NCBI RefSeq assembly: GCF_048544455.1
Contig: NC_133538.1
Span: 447,653,311 to 447,717,310, forward strand
DNA: 64,000 nucleotides
Direction: 5' to 3'
Source: Silene latifolia
Lineage: Eukaryota > Streptophyta > Magnoliopsida > Caryophyllales > Caryophyllaceae
Shown: one piece after another, positions 22,631-33,963 of the stretch
Numbering within the stretch: the first letter of the stretch is position 1
Layout of the letters: each line of letters begins with the position of its first letter
Translations under genes and position numbers: made by a program
The notes under the pieces: model-generated
What the model saw: only the letters and a program-made list of their open reading frames with translations
Database searches by the model: none
Told to the model about the DNA's origin: nothing

Positions 22631-23740
22631 GGCCTCAAGCCATAGTTTCGAGTCGAATCGGTCACGGCACCTTTATAGGTTGCGGGTTCACTACTCGTTA
22701 AGAGTAGAACGTCATCTATGTCATGTTCCTCGACCATACCAATGTATCTGTCCCCAGAGAATAGAGACTCTTCCCGACCTCCTAGGTTCCTCGGAATATT
22801 TATCATGCGGAATTGAAGGAATAGGTTCCTCCAATGGTTGCTCGGTGTTTGGTTCTGGAATCTCCGACCGGTCGAAGGTTCTATCACTCTTTGCATTCTC
22901 GAGAAATTCCTTCTCTAAGAATGTCGCACTAGCCGCAACAAAAACACGTTGTTCGGTTGGCGAATAGAAGTAATGACCACGTGATCCTTTAGGATAACCT
23001 ATAAAGTATGTCTTGACCGATCGCGGGCGAGCTTATCTTGGTCTCCACTTGACATAAGCCTCGCAGCCCCAAACCCGTATAAAGGACAAGTTAGGGACCG
23101 TTCCCTTCCATAGTTCATATGGAGTCTTGTCAACAGACTTTAGACGGACTTGATTAAGTATTAGAGCGGTGACAAAGAGCATACCCCATAATGAATCGGG
23201 TAAAACCGTGTGACTCATCATGGATCGAACCATATCAAGTAGTGTTCGATTTCTCCGTTCGGACACACCATTCAGCCGAGGTGTTCCGGTGGAGTTAACG
23301 TAGGGCGATTCCACGGTCTTTAAGGTGTTGATCAAACTCGTGAGAAAGATACTCGCCACCACGATCCGAACGTAGTGTTTTTATCTTTCTACCAAGTAGG
23401 TTACTCAGTACCCTATTTTGGTATTCTTTGAATTTCTCAAAGGATTCACTTTTGTGCTTCATTAAGTAGACATAGCCATATCTACTTAAATCATCCGTGA
23501 AAGTGATGAAATACCTATAGCCTTCTCGTGCGGTGATTGACATAGGTCCACATACATCCGTGTGTATGAGTCCTAATAGGTCGAAGACACGCATTCCAAC
23601 ACCTTTGAAGGAAATACGAGTCATTTTACCGATGAGACATGATTCACACGTGCCAAATGATTGAAAATCAAAGGCCGAGATAGCTCCATTTTTAATGAGC
23701 TGTTTTACGCGTTCTCATTAATGTGTCCCATGCGGCGATG
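22631..23740 (-). pseudogene. Copia-2 integrase (pre-integrase, core, linker)
   Basis: Reading leftwards: pre-integrase remnant at 23640-23740, then IHTDVCGPMSI, FITFTDDLSRYGYVYLMKHK and TLRSDRGGEYLS in frame 23624-23295. In frame 23362-23033 follow STGTPRLNGVSERRNRTLLD and KTPYELWKG. The D,D,E positions are present but spread over two frames, so a shift lies near 23330. 22627-22967 holds the variable C-terminal linker. Confidence 0.85.
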
Positions 23741-23895
23741 CCATAGATATGTTTGATCTTTATCACCTACCTTTAACCTTTTATTCATTACGTGTAATAT
23801 TTCGGTCGTCTGATCTAAAACATAAATTCCGTTCAAGGAGACTGCCTTGCCATAAATCATATTGTGTAAAGAGAAAATGCAAGCATTATTTTCTA

Positions 23896-24309
23896 TTACA
23901 AATGAAAAACCAAGTTTGTCAAGTGCGAAACCGAAATAATGTTTTTCGACAGACTAGGAACATAATAGCAATCATATAATGATAACTCAAATCCGCTAGG
24001 AATCTGGATCACATATGTCCCCTTTGAGATGGCAGCCACTCTTGCTCCATTCCCAACACGCAGGTCAACCTCACCCTTTAGGAGAGGTTCGAGATTTCGG
24101 AGGCCCTGCACATGATTACACAGATGAGAACCACAACCAGTATCTAGTACCCAAGTTCCGTAACTTGCATGGTTAATCTCAATCATATGAATAAAAGTAG
24201 AAGAAGAAGACATACCAACAGGTTTAACGCGACCCGCTTTTATGTCCTCATGATAAACAGGACATGTCCGCCTCCAATGCCCAGTCTTGTGGCAGTGATG
24301 GCATTCCAT
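23896..24309 (-). pseudogene. Copia-2 zinc knuckle and aspartic protease
   Basis: Begins MECHHCHKTGHWRRTCP, a CX2CX4HX4C knuckle. The protease follows with WVLDTGCGSHLCNHVQGL (active site DTG) and SKNIISVSHL, the usual Copia protease C-terminal motif. About 137 codons open. Joined out of frame to the gag part on its right. Confidence 0.85.
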
Positions 24310-24398
24310 GTTTTCGGTTTTGCTCTTTGTCGCGCCCGATGAGTTACTCGCCTCACCAGGACCACTCTTCCCCCGAACCCGACTTCTTGAACTTCGCC

Positions 24399-25130
24399 TT
24401 ACCTCTCTGTTAGGTTTGCCTGAGCTTTGCCCTTACCTTTCCCTTTGTTTGACACAATGAGAACATCCTGTTTCGAACTCCCACTGAACTTCATGTCCTT
24501 CTCGGTCTGTACGAGGAGGGAGTGCAATTCATGGGGAGTTTTCTTCAAATCATTCATATAGTAATTCGCTCTGAATTGCGAATAACCATCGTGGAGTGAG
24601 TGAAGAATACGGTCGATAACAATATTCTCGCTGATGTTACGATTAAAGGTCTCCGGTTTCTCGACATTCTCAATCATGCTGAGAATGTGTGGGCTAACCT
24701 AGTTGGCCCTTCTCGAGTCTCGCATCAAAGAAGCGAGTGGTATGCTCATAGGTCACGATTCTCGGTGCTTTCGAGAATTCCTTAGTGAGCGTGGTGAAAA
24801 TCTTGTTTGCACCTTGGGCTATGAAGCGTTTCTGCAAATTGGGTTCCATTGCAAAAATGAGTACGTTCTTTACCGCACCCGCTTCTAAAGCGAAATCGTT
24901 ATACTCGTTGATTTCGTTAATTCCGGTAGCCGTGGGGCCTGGTTTAACGGCATGGGCTCAAGCGGATATCCGAGCTTCCGTCGCGGCGACATTCCGTATC
25001 TTTGCCTCCCGATCCATGCGAAGTTGGATCCGTCATTCTTGATCGAGTAGACGATTCATCCGACTCATGAAGATCCTAAGCCAGGACTCACGGTCCAATG
25101 TGGCACTTGGCATTGGGTTATCACTTGAAC
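24399..25130 (-). pseudogene. Copia-2 gag (UBN2-type)
   Basis: Minus-strand frame 24677-24399 carries IDRILHSLHDGYSQFRANYY and KKTPHELHSLLVQTEKDMK. Upstream, 24700-25130, another frame gives AVKNVLIFAMEPNLQKRF and GANKIFTTLTKEFSKAPR. These are the typical order of UBN2-family Copia gag. A stop or shift separates the two near 24680. The start is probably near 25110; open frames on the plus strand here are shadows. Confidence 0.78.
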
Positions 25131-27169
25131 CACCATTTGTTGTTTTAGCGAAAAAAAAAAACGTGATCTACACTGAAAAAAAAGAAAAACAAAACGAAAT
25201 AAGCAACTCATCGAGGTGATTTAAGTCTATTTTAAAATTCATTTTAAACATGTAGACTCTTGCACTTGCATAATTGATCTCCCTCAAGAATGATACAAGT
25301 GATCCCAAGACTCAATTTCTGTAAATTGATAAGCCAACTGTTTAGCTAATTCTTCCGGAAGAACTCTTGGTCGATAGATTTCCGGAAATCCTATCTATTA
25401 GTCCACCATAGTCACAGGATCGTACGAGTGACCATAGTGTTGAGATAAAATAAGTCAACCGGTTCCAATTTACCCGACGTAGAAGGGGTCATAGTATGCC
25501 TACCGACGAAGAAGGGAGTCCTTGGAGTTTGACCTATAAAGACCGTTCTCAATTTTGGTTTATACGAGGAAGATCCCATCAACTTAATTATAATTCATTT
25601 TAAGTGAACGAAAAACTAGCGTCTGCGTGAATGAATCAATTTAGGTGATGGCTTAGCATGATCGTGTGACATACGAATGTCAATGAAAACTAACTCGTGA
25701 CCTCTATATGTGTCAGTTTTCATGCAATAATTAGGTGGTTTGGTTTTAGGCGGAATATGATGCAAGCTATCGTTACAATAAAATAAATAAATTGAATGCG
25801 ATACGTAAATAAAATTCCTAGTGTGGCCTATCCTAGTAAAAAGAACAATATACAACTTTGGAATCCACCGTTGGACCCGAAAAGCTTGTCTTGGTGTTCC
25901 ATCTTGATCCATGTAGCGGGAGTGAGCATCCGGTCTCCATCTTTAGTCTTCTCAAGAATTACAATTTAAAATTTACAAATATAAACCTATTTACATTCTA
26001 AATAAAAAACTGTAATTAAAAGAAATAAAATGGAGATACGAGATCTCAAAATACAACCAAGACCGTGTTCCATCATTACGGTAACACGTTCTACTAAGGC
26101 CACACTAAGTTACAACTGTTTGCAAAATAATTAAATACGTAATTAAAAGGCATTCAAAACATCCAAAATATAAAAGGAACGATAAATAAAATGCATCAAC
26201 TAAAATAAATTAATTCGTGACATAATTCCGTAATTATGTTTAATTTATCCAAACCACCAAAGATAATTAAAATTATGTGACAAAACCGCTTCATCAACTT
26301 AATTTTAATTCGATATAATCCGTTGCTTTAAATTTTTAAAGTAACTTTAATTTACGTGGGTGAACCGTTTCACTAATCAAGCGAGAGCATAAAAAAACCG
26401 TTTTATGCATTAAAAAGGCCGAAAGAAAAAAACAGAAAAATTTTCTTCTGTACTGTTCACGTGAACAGTACCAGGGTAAAAAATTTTTTTTTTAAAACCG
26501 GCAGAAATGCCGAGAGGGTCTTTTAGCCAAAAAAAAATTTACACGGCTCAATATGTGAGCAAAGAAAGATCAAAACAAAACGGTTTGATTTAAACACAAT
26601 TGCAATTTACTCTAATCCGGATTAAAATAAAAATACAATTGACATGTTCTTCACATCTTGTTGTAATTATCGATTAAAACAACAAATCGCTAAGAACAAT
26701 ACGTAAACAAAACCAAAAACGACAATGCTACCGTGTAAACTTGACACGGTATTCAAAGCAAAAAAAAAGATCATAAAAATAGCCGAAACAAGCGACCACA
26801 CGTTTTTTTTTTTTTTTTCTTTTCGATTTGCAATTGATAGATCTTTACATACTATAATGAATATCGATTACAAATAATATGCAAAGATTAAATCAAAACA
26901 ACACAAAACATGGCACGAAGAACAAATCAGCCGTGCAAAAAAATGAAAAACCGTGAAGAATAAAAAAATTCCATCCGTGTGGAATTTGCTTCAAAAAAAA
27001 TATCGATCCATGTATACACGGCACGGATCCCAAGGCACAAAAACGACAAAAACGCAAAAAAAAAATATTTTTGCCGAGCCAAAAAGCAGCGTAGTGGCCT
27101 CTATTGATCAAAAAACATCGTTTTCAAAATCGTTTAATGAAAAACACATATAAAATTTTACGTGGCCTC
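25131..27169 (-). other. Copia-2 5' leader, AT-rich, no gene
   Basis: About 2 kb between PBS and gag. Parts match the Copia-1 leader (AGAACTCTTGGTCGATA words; AGTGTGGCCTATCCTAGTAA against AGTATGGCCTTCCTAAAATA). Contains poly-A and poly-T runs (26806-26818) and the palindrome at 26451-26470. Confidence 0.6.
26451..26470. repeat. 20-bp perfect palindrome containing CACGTG
   Basis: TACTGTTCACGTGAACAGTA. The centre is a G-box core. A sister palindrome with centre CATATG lies at 2301-2318 in the Helitron. Confidence 0.9.
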
Positions 27170-27181
27170 GCTCTGATACCA
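27170..27181 (-). other. Copia-2 primer binding site
   Basis: GCTCTGATACCA on the plus strand, i.e. TGGTATCAGAGC on the element strand. It is complementary to the 3' end of plant initiator-Met tRNA and lies 2 bases from the 5' LTR. Confidence 0.93.
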
Positions 27182-27183
27182 CT

Positions 27184-28177
27184 TGAAGGGTTAGATCCGT
27201 ATAAAACCCTCTCTTTATAGGATTATAACGCAAAATTCATATGTATTTTATGGTCATAAACGAAATTAACAAAATGAAACGATAAAGATTAGAAATAACC
27301 TTCGGTCCTAGTGCAAAAGGCAATGAGAGATTAAAGCAAATCTCCTCCTAAACGATGCACCCAAGATAGTCCGAGTTATGCCCTTGTGCTAGATCAATTC
27401 CTCTAATTGCCTTTGCAATATTGAGAGGATAGTTTTTGTGAGTTGTGTTGGATGTGAGATCCGAGTCCTGAGAGGCACAATTCCCAAAACCCTAATTTTG
27501 TTTAGCAAATGAACAATTAGGTTAGACAAGAGGAGATGCTCTCCTTTTGTCTATGAAAGGCTCTCGGCCAAACCGTGTGAGAGGGAGCTCGCGGGCTTTT
27601 AATTTTCTCTTCACTTAAACTTGCGGTCCGGTCCATAGCTTACTAAATGTATACGACGCGGTTTCATTATAAACTGTTATCGGTTATCGGAAATTAAGGC
27701 ATCAACTAATAATACGGGTTAGTTGAATTATTAATACATGTCCGACAAAACAGTATTGTATAATTATATTCAATATACATTTAATTTAAATATAAAACGC
27801 TTATATTTAATTTTACGAATTAATCGTTAATTCGCCTTTTAGCCCATGATATTTAATCCGTATTAAATATAATATCTCAACATCACATTTTGACTAATTA
27901 TTAGTCAAATAACTCGAACTCACTTTGGTTAGTCAAATTTGGCATCTATATGATTGTATTTTCATACCGTCACATCACTCAAGACGTATCCTATAGGTGT
28001 GACTTTTAGGGACCAGTTGATCACCGCCATCTGTATGACAATAACGTCAAACTTATCTAGCAAGCCAACCGTTATTGATAAACGTGGATCAACTGATTAT
28101 GATACAAAGTATACCCTTTGATCCTTTTAGAGGTTTATAAGTCCTTGCACTAACTGTTAAGGACACCAACCCCAACA
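27184..28177 (-). repeat. Copia-2 5' LTR
   Basis: Partner of 19264-20258; begins TGAAGGGTTAGATCCG, ends CCAACCCCAACA, followed by the target duplication ACATG. Confidence 0.95.
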
Positions 28178-28182
28178 ACATG

Positions 28183-29496
28183 AATTCATCATCTTCAACA
28201 AGTGATGAATTTAACCTCCTAGGTTTCTAAGAAACAACGTCATGTAGCCAAGAAAATACAGTTTATTGCAACATACAATTTCATACAACTTTTGACACAA
28301 TTCTTTTGTGGCTCTTGAATAATTTCTCCCAATCTGACTTTTAGAAATAAACTTGTATTCTAGAAAGACAGTTTCACGAGCCACAAACCCGTTGTACTCG
28401 TGATTATTGTAAGGAAAATTGAGCATTTGTTTCTTGTGAAAACTTACAAGCATCGTACCCTACCATTTCATATCTCATATGAATCATTTTAGATTTAGTG
28501 GAAAAATTATTTAGACAATATGATAAAATCCCCAAAAATAAGATCAAGTAACTCAAAGTAACTTGATTGAAGTCCAAACCATATCGAATAGGGTTTGATT
28601 TCTTTATCCAATCACACATTGTCCCATAATGTGTGCTAAGAAAGATTAACTTGTGATACTATATCACATTTTATTTGGCTTATATCAAAGTCTTCACTTT
28701 GATAATCCCATCACGACTAGATCGTGATTCATGGAACTCTTTGAACTTCTGTAAAGATTTCTCTTTTTACCTTATTAAGTGAACATATTGGTGTCAACTT
28801 AAATTGTTGGTAAAAGAAAATGATCAACCTATTCTGTATCAATGATTTACAACCTCGATCTCCTTTTCAACCCAAAAGCACGAGATATCTTGCTTTGAAT
28901 ACAAGATACGCATATACCATAAGATTGACAATCTAATGGTTCCAAGAGTACTAGATAACTCTTTGCGTTCATCATTCCAGAATTTAAGGTTTAATCTTGG
29001 GTTACTAATTTGAGTCTTGCATCATCTACATGATTTGTCATTCTAATTTGTTTTAGAATATAATCACCTTGATAATGGGCTAGCCATACATCAAATCATG
29101 GTGTATAGGATCACAAAAGTGAAACCTCTTTGTATCTTAACAAGTTTATATTCTTATTTAGAGTTTATGCACTTAATAATTACAATTAAGTACAACTTTA
29201 AACCCAAAAACTAGATTGAGTACACAATGACTCTATCTCTCAACGTCATTGTTGCTAGTCGTCAAATTCTAATCATTCTATGTATCAAATACAATGATGA
29301 AAACCACCACCGGTTTCTAATATTGACGAAGTAGTATTAGCAAAATTTATGTCAATCAAATAAACATTTAAAGAAGAAGGTCCCATTAGATGTCCCACAA
29401 CTAACTTGTTGATTCTTCAATAATTTGGGGTAGTTTCCTTTCTACCGTCCAACAATTAAGACAATGGAAACTTTATCGGTCGGGATTGATAGGTTT
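28183..29496 (-). pseudogene. Copia-1 decayed integrase / protease region
   Basis: No open frame, but words match Copia-2 integrase, for example the part around 28750-28830 (AAAGATTTCTCTTTTTACCT, TTAAGTGAACATATTGGTG) against 23430-23480. Two minus-strand open stretches (28211-28453 and 28404-28619) show no conserved motif. Ends at the Gypsy target site GGTTT (29492-29496). Confidence 0.55.
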
Positions 29497-32251
29497 TGTA
29501 ATCCCCCTATAAATCTAGTGCAAAACAGTGGCGGAATCACTGTCGAACGGGATTAATAACACAATGATAAAAGTCTAACTGATAAAAATTGAGAATATAA
29601 AATTCTCAATTATGAAGTTTTGCAAAGCTCGGTCAAATACAAATGCCACTTTCCTAGAAAAAGGGCTAAAACAAAAATCCTCAAAGTGTTCAACTGAAAA
29701 CATAAAGAAGAACAGGGTAGGATCTTCAGACTACTCGCTAGCTCTCACACTGATATCCCATCCATAAGAATACCTGTCATGTTATAAACATAACAGCCAC
29801 AGTCAGTGGGGAGTAACTAGACGTTCTCCCAGCCATGTTACACAATATAAATGGTATAGAAGAAATAATATATCAAAATAGATTGAAGTATTATAACAAA
29901 CGTAATTAAAATATGATATCAAAATTACGATCGGAACAAATCGTCTTTGCATGCTTAAAAGAAAAATTCCTCAAACAACGAGAATGGAAATAATATAGTT
30001 CGGACTTAGATTTTAACATGCTTTGGCAATCACTAAAAACCGTAGACCCTGCTCAGCCTACCATGTGCTAATTGTTGGGGACCCTGCTCAGTCAACCCAC
30101 TAGTCACAAACCATAACGGAACCCTGCTCACCGCCGGTCTAAGTACATGTACATGACTCTACGACAATCAGTACCAACGGAACCTGCTCGGCCAGGGTAA
30201 CAAATCAAATGGTGGTAAGAAAATAGTATACCTCAGTTTATTATTCCTTGCCTTCCCTCCAAATATTCCAAACTCAAAAATACCCAAAAGGTAGTATCTT
30301 ATTTCAAGGTTTGTAAGTAAACTACTCTTTTATTATCTCGAGTGAAAACTTTTAACTGTATAATTATAAGGTATAAAATGATTTCGAAGTTTACATATGA
30401 TAAAGCTACTGCTTTATACTTTAAATCAAGTCTAAATGAAAGTACTTTATGAAGATATGTATTATTTAGGCCTTTATTGAGACTTAGTCATAAAAACAGT
30501 TTTACAAAACAGAACAGCCTTACAGTAAAATTCATAATTAAATATATAAAAATAGAAATGATGCAAGGTCAATTTTCATGGTTTCCAGAAGGTTTTAGCT
30601 ACAACTTTTATTCTTTGATAAACTTGTAATGACGAAAGTAGTAGGGGTATATAAATTGATTTGCAGAATCAGTCATAAAATGATAACCAGAATGTCTTAA
30701 TTTATAAATCGACTTTTAGAATATATTTTGAGGTAAATTAAAATTTTACAGGATACTAGACATCCTAAAGTTTATTCATGAAATATATAAGCTTATGTTT
30801 CGAAGGATAAATATGTTTTTCAAATTAAACTTTGAGCTAAAGACAGAATTGTTGTATTCTGGATAGATGTTCACAAATATTTTCTTCTGATCAAACCACA
30901 CGTCCAAATGTTATGAAATTTTTTGTGTAGATCCTAGTCTTGAAAATAACAGGACTTTATTCACAACATTTTTAATTATTCGAAATATAAACAGGGGATA
31001 TAAATTTTACAAACAGACTGTCAGAATCGTTTATCAACAACTCGGTTTTGACTAAAACTTCCAATTTACTTTAAATTACGAAATGAAGGTTTCGAGGGCT
31101 AAAAATTTAACACAACCGTAATATATAATGTCTCAGCCTTATATTAAAATTTCATAAATTGTTAATTTAGTATAAGTATTTTAAAACTAATTAAAACAGT
31201 CCAAGTATACTATATTTGCAAGAATTGCAACAATAATGTAAAATACGAAATAAATACTTTAAATGCAAAACAATTACTATAAAAATTCATGGTGACTTAT
31301 AATATGTCAAATGTTCCAGAAAAGTAATTTATAGCCATTTTACTCATAATTTCGAAATTAGTTATTATCAATTTATAGTCCAAATTATTAGTAAGTCCTC
31401 TAAATGTCAAAGTTCTTAATACAAGCAACTACAACAAATATATGGTAACACCGAGTAACGTCCTTTGTTACCTTAGTTGTCAAGGTCCGAGTCGATTAAA
31501 TACTCGTCTTCTTCGGAGTCTTCTTGATAACCTATAAAATAAAAACACATATGGTATATTGCACCATATGTCACGATTAAGTATATGAAATAAAACTATG
31601 ATGACTATAAAACTACCTTGACTATTATTATTACTATTCTTACCAAAGAAGAAGAGATTACCAATAACAATTAGAGTTTTGAAGGAAAGGAATAGGATGA
31701 ATTCTCTTGATATGTTTCTCCTAAATTATGGTGGAAAACAAGCTTGTAAACTAGTAAAAAGAGTAGGAGAATTGATTCAAATTGCAAGAGCTTTGAAGTA
31801 TGAATTGTAGTAGTTTGTAGTAAGAAATGAAGAGGAAAATGGAGTCCTTAAATAGAGCAAGTGACCAGCCAAAGCAAGGCACAATTATTGGTAAATTCCA
31901 CCCAAAAATAAAATAAGGAAGCTATGAAGAAAAGGGGCCGAACTATGGTATAGATTAGGGTTGTTTTTGCAATAAAATAAAATGTAGGAGGCAAGCTAGA
32001 TGGCCTCTAAAATCTGGTGGGTGTATTATGTAGGGGTCACTTTGATCTTATAATATATGTATAAGACAATTACAAAATATTACGGGTTTGACGGAATTAA
32101 ATTCCGAGTCAAAATGGATAAATTACGCATCAAGAGCGAACACCGATTATAAAACGAATTTAATTAAATCAAATCCGTACTTGAAGGATTAAAATTACAT
32201 CTCATAATTTAAAAGTGAATAAATGAGATTAGAAAATTTGCGGGTGTTACA
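29497..32251 (-). repeat. Gypsy 3' LTR
   Basis: Starts TGTAATCCCCCTATAAATC, ends GCGGGTGTTACA. Practically identical to 36987-39733 after about position 30240, but with dense clustered differences at 29528-29550 and 29930-30215. Confidence 0.96.
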
Positions 32252-32275
32252 ACCTCCCCCACTAAGAAAAAGTTT
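32252..32275 (-). other. Gypsy polypurine tract
   Basis: ACCTCCCCCACTAAGAAAAA on the plus strand, i.e. a purine-rich AGTGGGGGAGGT directly before the 3' LTR on the element strand. It serves as plus-strand DNA primer. Confidence 0.85.
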
Positions 32276-32329
32276 CGTCCCCGAAACTTGAAAGGAGTTA
32301 AAGAGTGTTGATAGGGAAACGAGATTACC

Positions 32330-32494
32330 TTAATCGAAGAGGTGAGGGTGCTTAATGCGCATAGAAGATTCGGTCTCCCAAGTCTCCTCCTCGAAGCGGT
32401 TGCAACGCCAGAGAACCTTCACTAAAGGCACCACTTTATTCCTAAGGCGTTTTTCCTTCCTATCAGTTATCCGGATCGGTCTCTCCTCATAGGT
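32330..32494 (-). pseudogene. Gypsy chromodomain, out of frame with integrase
   Basis: Minus-strand frame reads TYEERPIRITDRKEKRLRN, then VVPLVKVLWRCNRFEEETWE, ending HPHLFD and stop at 32330-32332. This is the C-terminal chromodomain of chromoviruses. The integrase frame stops at 32487 after EIERTDL, so a one-base indel between 32487 and 32500 breaks the fusion. Confidence 0.85.
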
Positions 32495-33962
32495 CGGTCC
32501 GTTCGATCTCTAAAACTTCTGGTTCGATCACATGCGCGGGGTCACTTACGTACTTCCTCAGCTGGGATACATGGAACACGTCGTGAGTCTTACCCATCGA
32601 AGCGGGTAGCTTGAGCTTGTAAGCCACTTCGCCAACTCTCTCAACGATCGGATATGGTCCTATGAACTTAGGACTAAGCTTGCCTTTAATTCCAAACCGT
32701 TTCACTCCTTTCATTGGAGACACCCTCAGGAAAACCAAATCACTAACCTCGAACTCCAAAGGTCGACGGCGAACATCGGCATAAGACTTCTGACGATCCT
32801 GGGCAGCTTTCATACGGGACTGGATCAACTGAACTCGATCGATAGTGGCAGCAATCACATCTGGTCCAAGGGCCAACACATCTCCAGGTTCATCCCAACA
32901 CACAGGGCTACGGCAACGACGTCCGTAAAGAGCCTCAAAAGGAGCCATCTTGATTGAAGCGTGATAACTGTTGTTATATGAAAACTCAACCAAAGGTAGA
33001 TGTCTCTCCCAGTTTCCCTGAAAATCCAAAGCGCAGGCACGGAGCATATCCTCCAAGGTTTGGATTGTTCTCTCGGATTGACCATCAGTAGCAGCATGAA
33101 AAGCAGTGCTCATCAGCAACCGGGTACCTAAAGCCTTCTGCAGAGCCTTCCAGAACTTAGAACAAAACCTCGGATCACGATCGGATACTATCTCCAAGGG
33201 AACACCATGATGTCGTACCACCTCGGCAACGTAGGTCTCAGCAAGCCGCTCCAAACTCCAAGTATCGCGAATCGGGATGAAGCGAGCACTCTTGGTTAAA
33301 CGATCCACCACAACCCAAATACCATTCCTACCAGATACAGTCCTCGGTAGGGCCATTACGAAATCCATAGCCACACACTGCCATTTCCATTCGGGAATTG
33401 GTAGTGGTTGCAACAAACCTCCAGGTCTCTTATGCTCAAACTTGACACGTTGACAAGTCATGCATCTACTCACATAAGCAGCAGTCTCATCTCTCATATG
33501 CGGCCACCAGAAGTGAAGCCTTAGGTCCTTGTACATCTTGTCGCCACCAGGATGCACTGAGAAAGGAGTTTTATGAGCCTCATCGAAAATCTTCTTTCTC
33601 AAATCATCATCCTTGGGTACAACCCAACGACCCTTAAACTTCAAAGCTCCACTGGAGTCATTAGCAAAGTCGACAGCTTTCCCAAGACCCATCTTCACAC
33701 GGATCTCAGCAACAAAAGAGTCAACCAACTGCTTCTCACGGATTTCCTGAAAGAGGTCAGGTTCAGCCACCAAGGAGTTAACACAAACGGCAGGATCATT
33801 GAGGACCACGCCAATGGACATTTTCTCGAACTCGCGAACCAGAGCTTCGGGTAAAGCAGAGCAAGGGATAAGGGAATGAACATTCTTCCGGCTCAAAGCA
33901 TCAAGAACAACATTAGCTCTTCCTTCATAGTACAACGACTCCGGATCGTAGTCATTCACCAA
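32487..33962 (-). CDS. Gypsy pol: RNase H end and integrase
   Basis: 491 codons open. It begins with the RNase H tail (VNDYDPESLYYEGRANVV...DALSRK). The integrase zinc region follows with His at residues 137 and 150 and Cys at 167 and 170 (CMTCQRV). The catalytic D,D,E are in VAMDFV (Asp 200), IVSDRDPRF (Asp 261) and DGQSERTI (Glu 297). The GPY/F-like module lies near GPYPIVERVGEVAYKLKLP. The true N-terminus is not a start codon: the frame joins the gag-pol frame upstream through a one-base shift near 33970. Confidence 0.92.
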   Translation of the reverse strand: MVNDYDPESLYYEGRANVVLDALSRKNVHSLIPCSALPEALVREFEKMSIGVVLNDPAVCVNSLVAEPDLFQEIREKQLVDSFVAEIRVKMGLGKAVDFANDSSGALKFKGRWVVPKDDDLRKKIFDEAHKTPFSVHPGGDKMYKDLRLHFWWPHMRDETAAYVSRCMTCQRVKFEHKRPGGLLQPLPIPEWKWQCVAMDFVMALPRTVSGRNGIWVVVDRLTKSARFIPIRDTWSLERLAETYVAEVVRHHGVPLEIVSDRDPRFCSKFWKALQKALGTRLLMSTAFHAATDGQSERTIQTLEDMLRACALDFQGNWERHLPLVEFSYNNSYHASIKMAPFEALYGRRCRSPVCWDEPGDVLALGPDVIAATIDRVQLIQSRMKAAQDRQKSYADVRRRPLEFEVSDLVFLRVSPMKGVKRFGIKGKLSPKFIGPYPIVERVGEVAYKLKLPASMGKTHDVFHVSQLRKYVSDPAHVIEPEVLEIERTDL

Positions 33963-33963
33963 C

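Larger units (their letters stand above)
19264..28177 (-). mobile_element. Copia-2: complete Ty1/Copia element with 5-bp TSD ACATG
   Basis: LTRs 19264-20258 and 27184-28177, ends TG...CA, flanked by perfect duplication ACATG at 19259-19263 and 28178-28182. The PBS at 27170-27181 puts the 5' LTR on the right. Gag, zinc knuckle/protease, integrase, RT and RNase H follow in Copia order on the minus strand, all broken by stops and shifts. LTRs are nearly identical apart from three short clustered differences. The lineage is not assigned with certainty; gag is of the UBN2 type. Confidence 0.92.

Noticed and set aside
23749..25042. Plus-strand frames across Copia-2 gag and protease
   Set aside because: Shadows of the minus-strand coding sequence, which has the recognised motifs.
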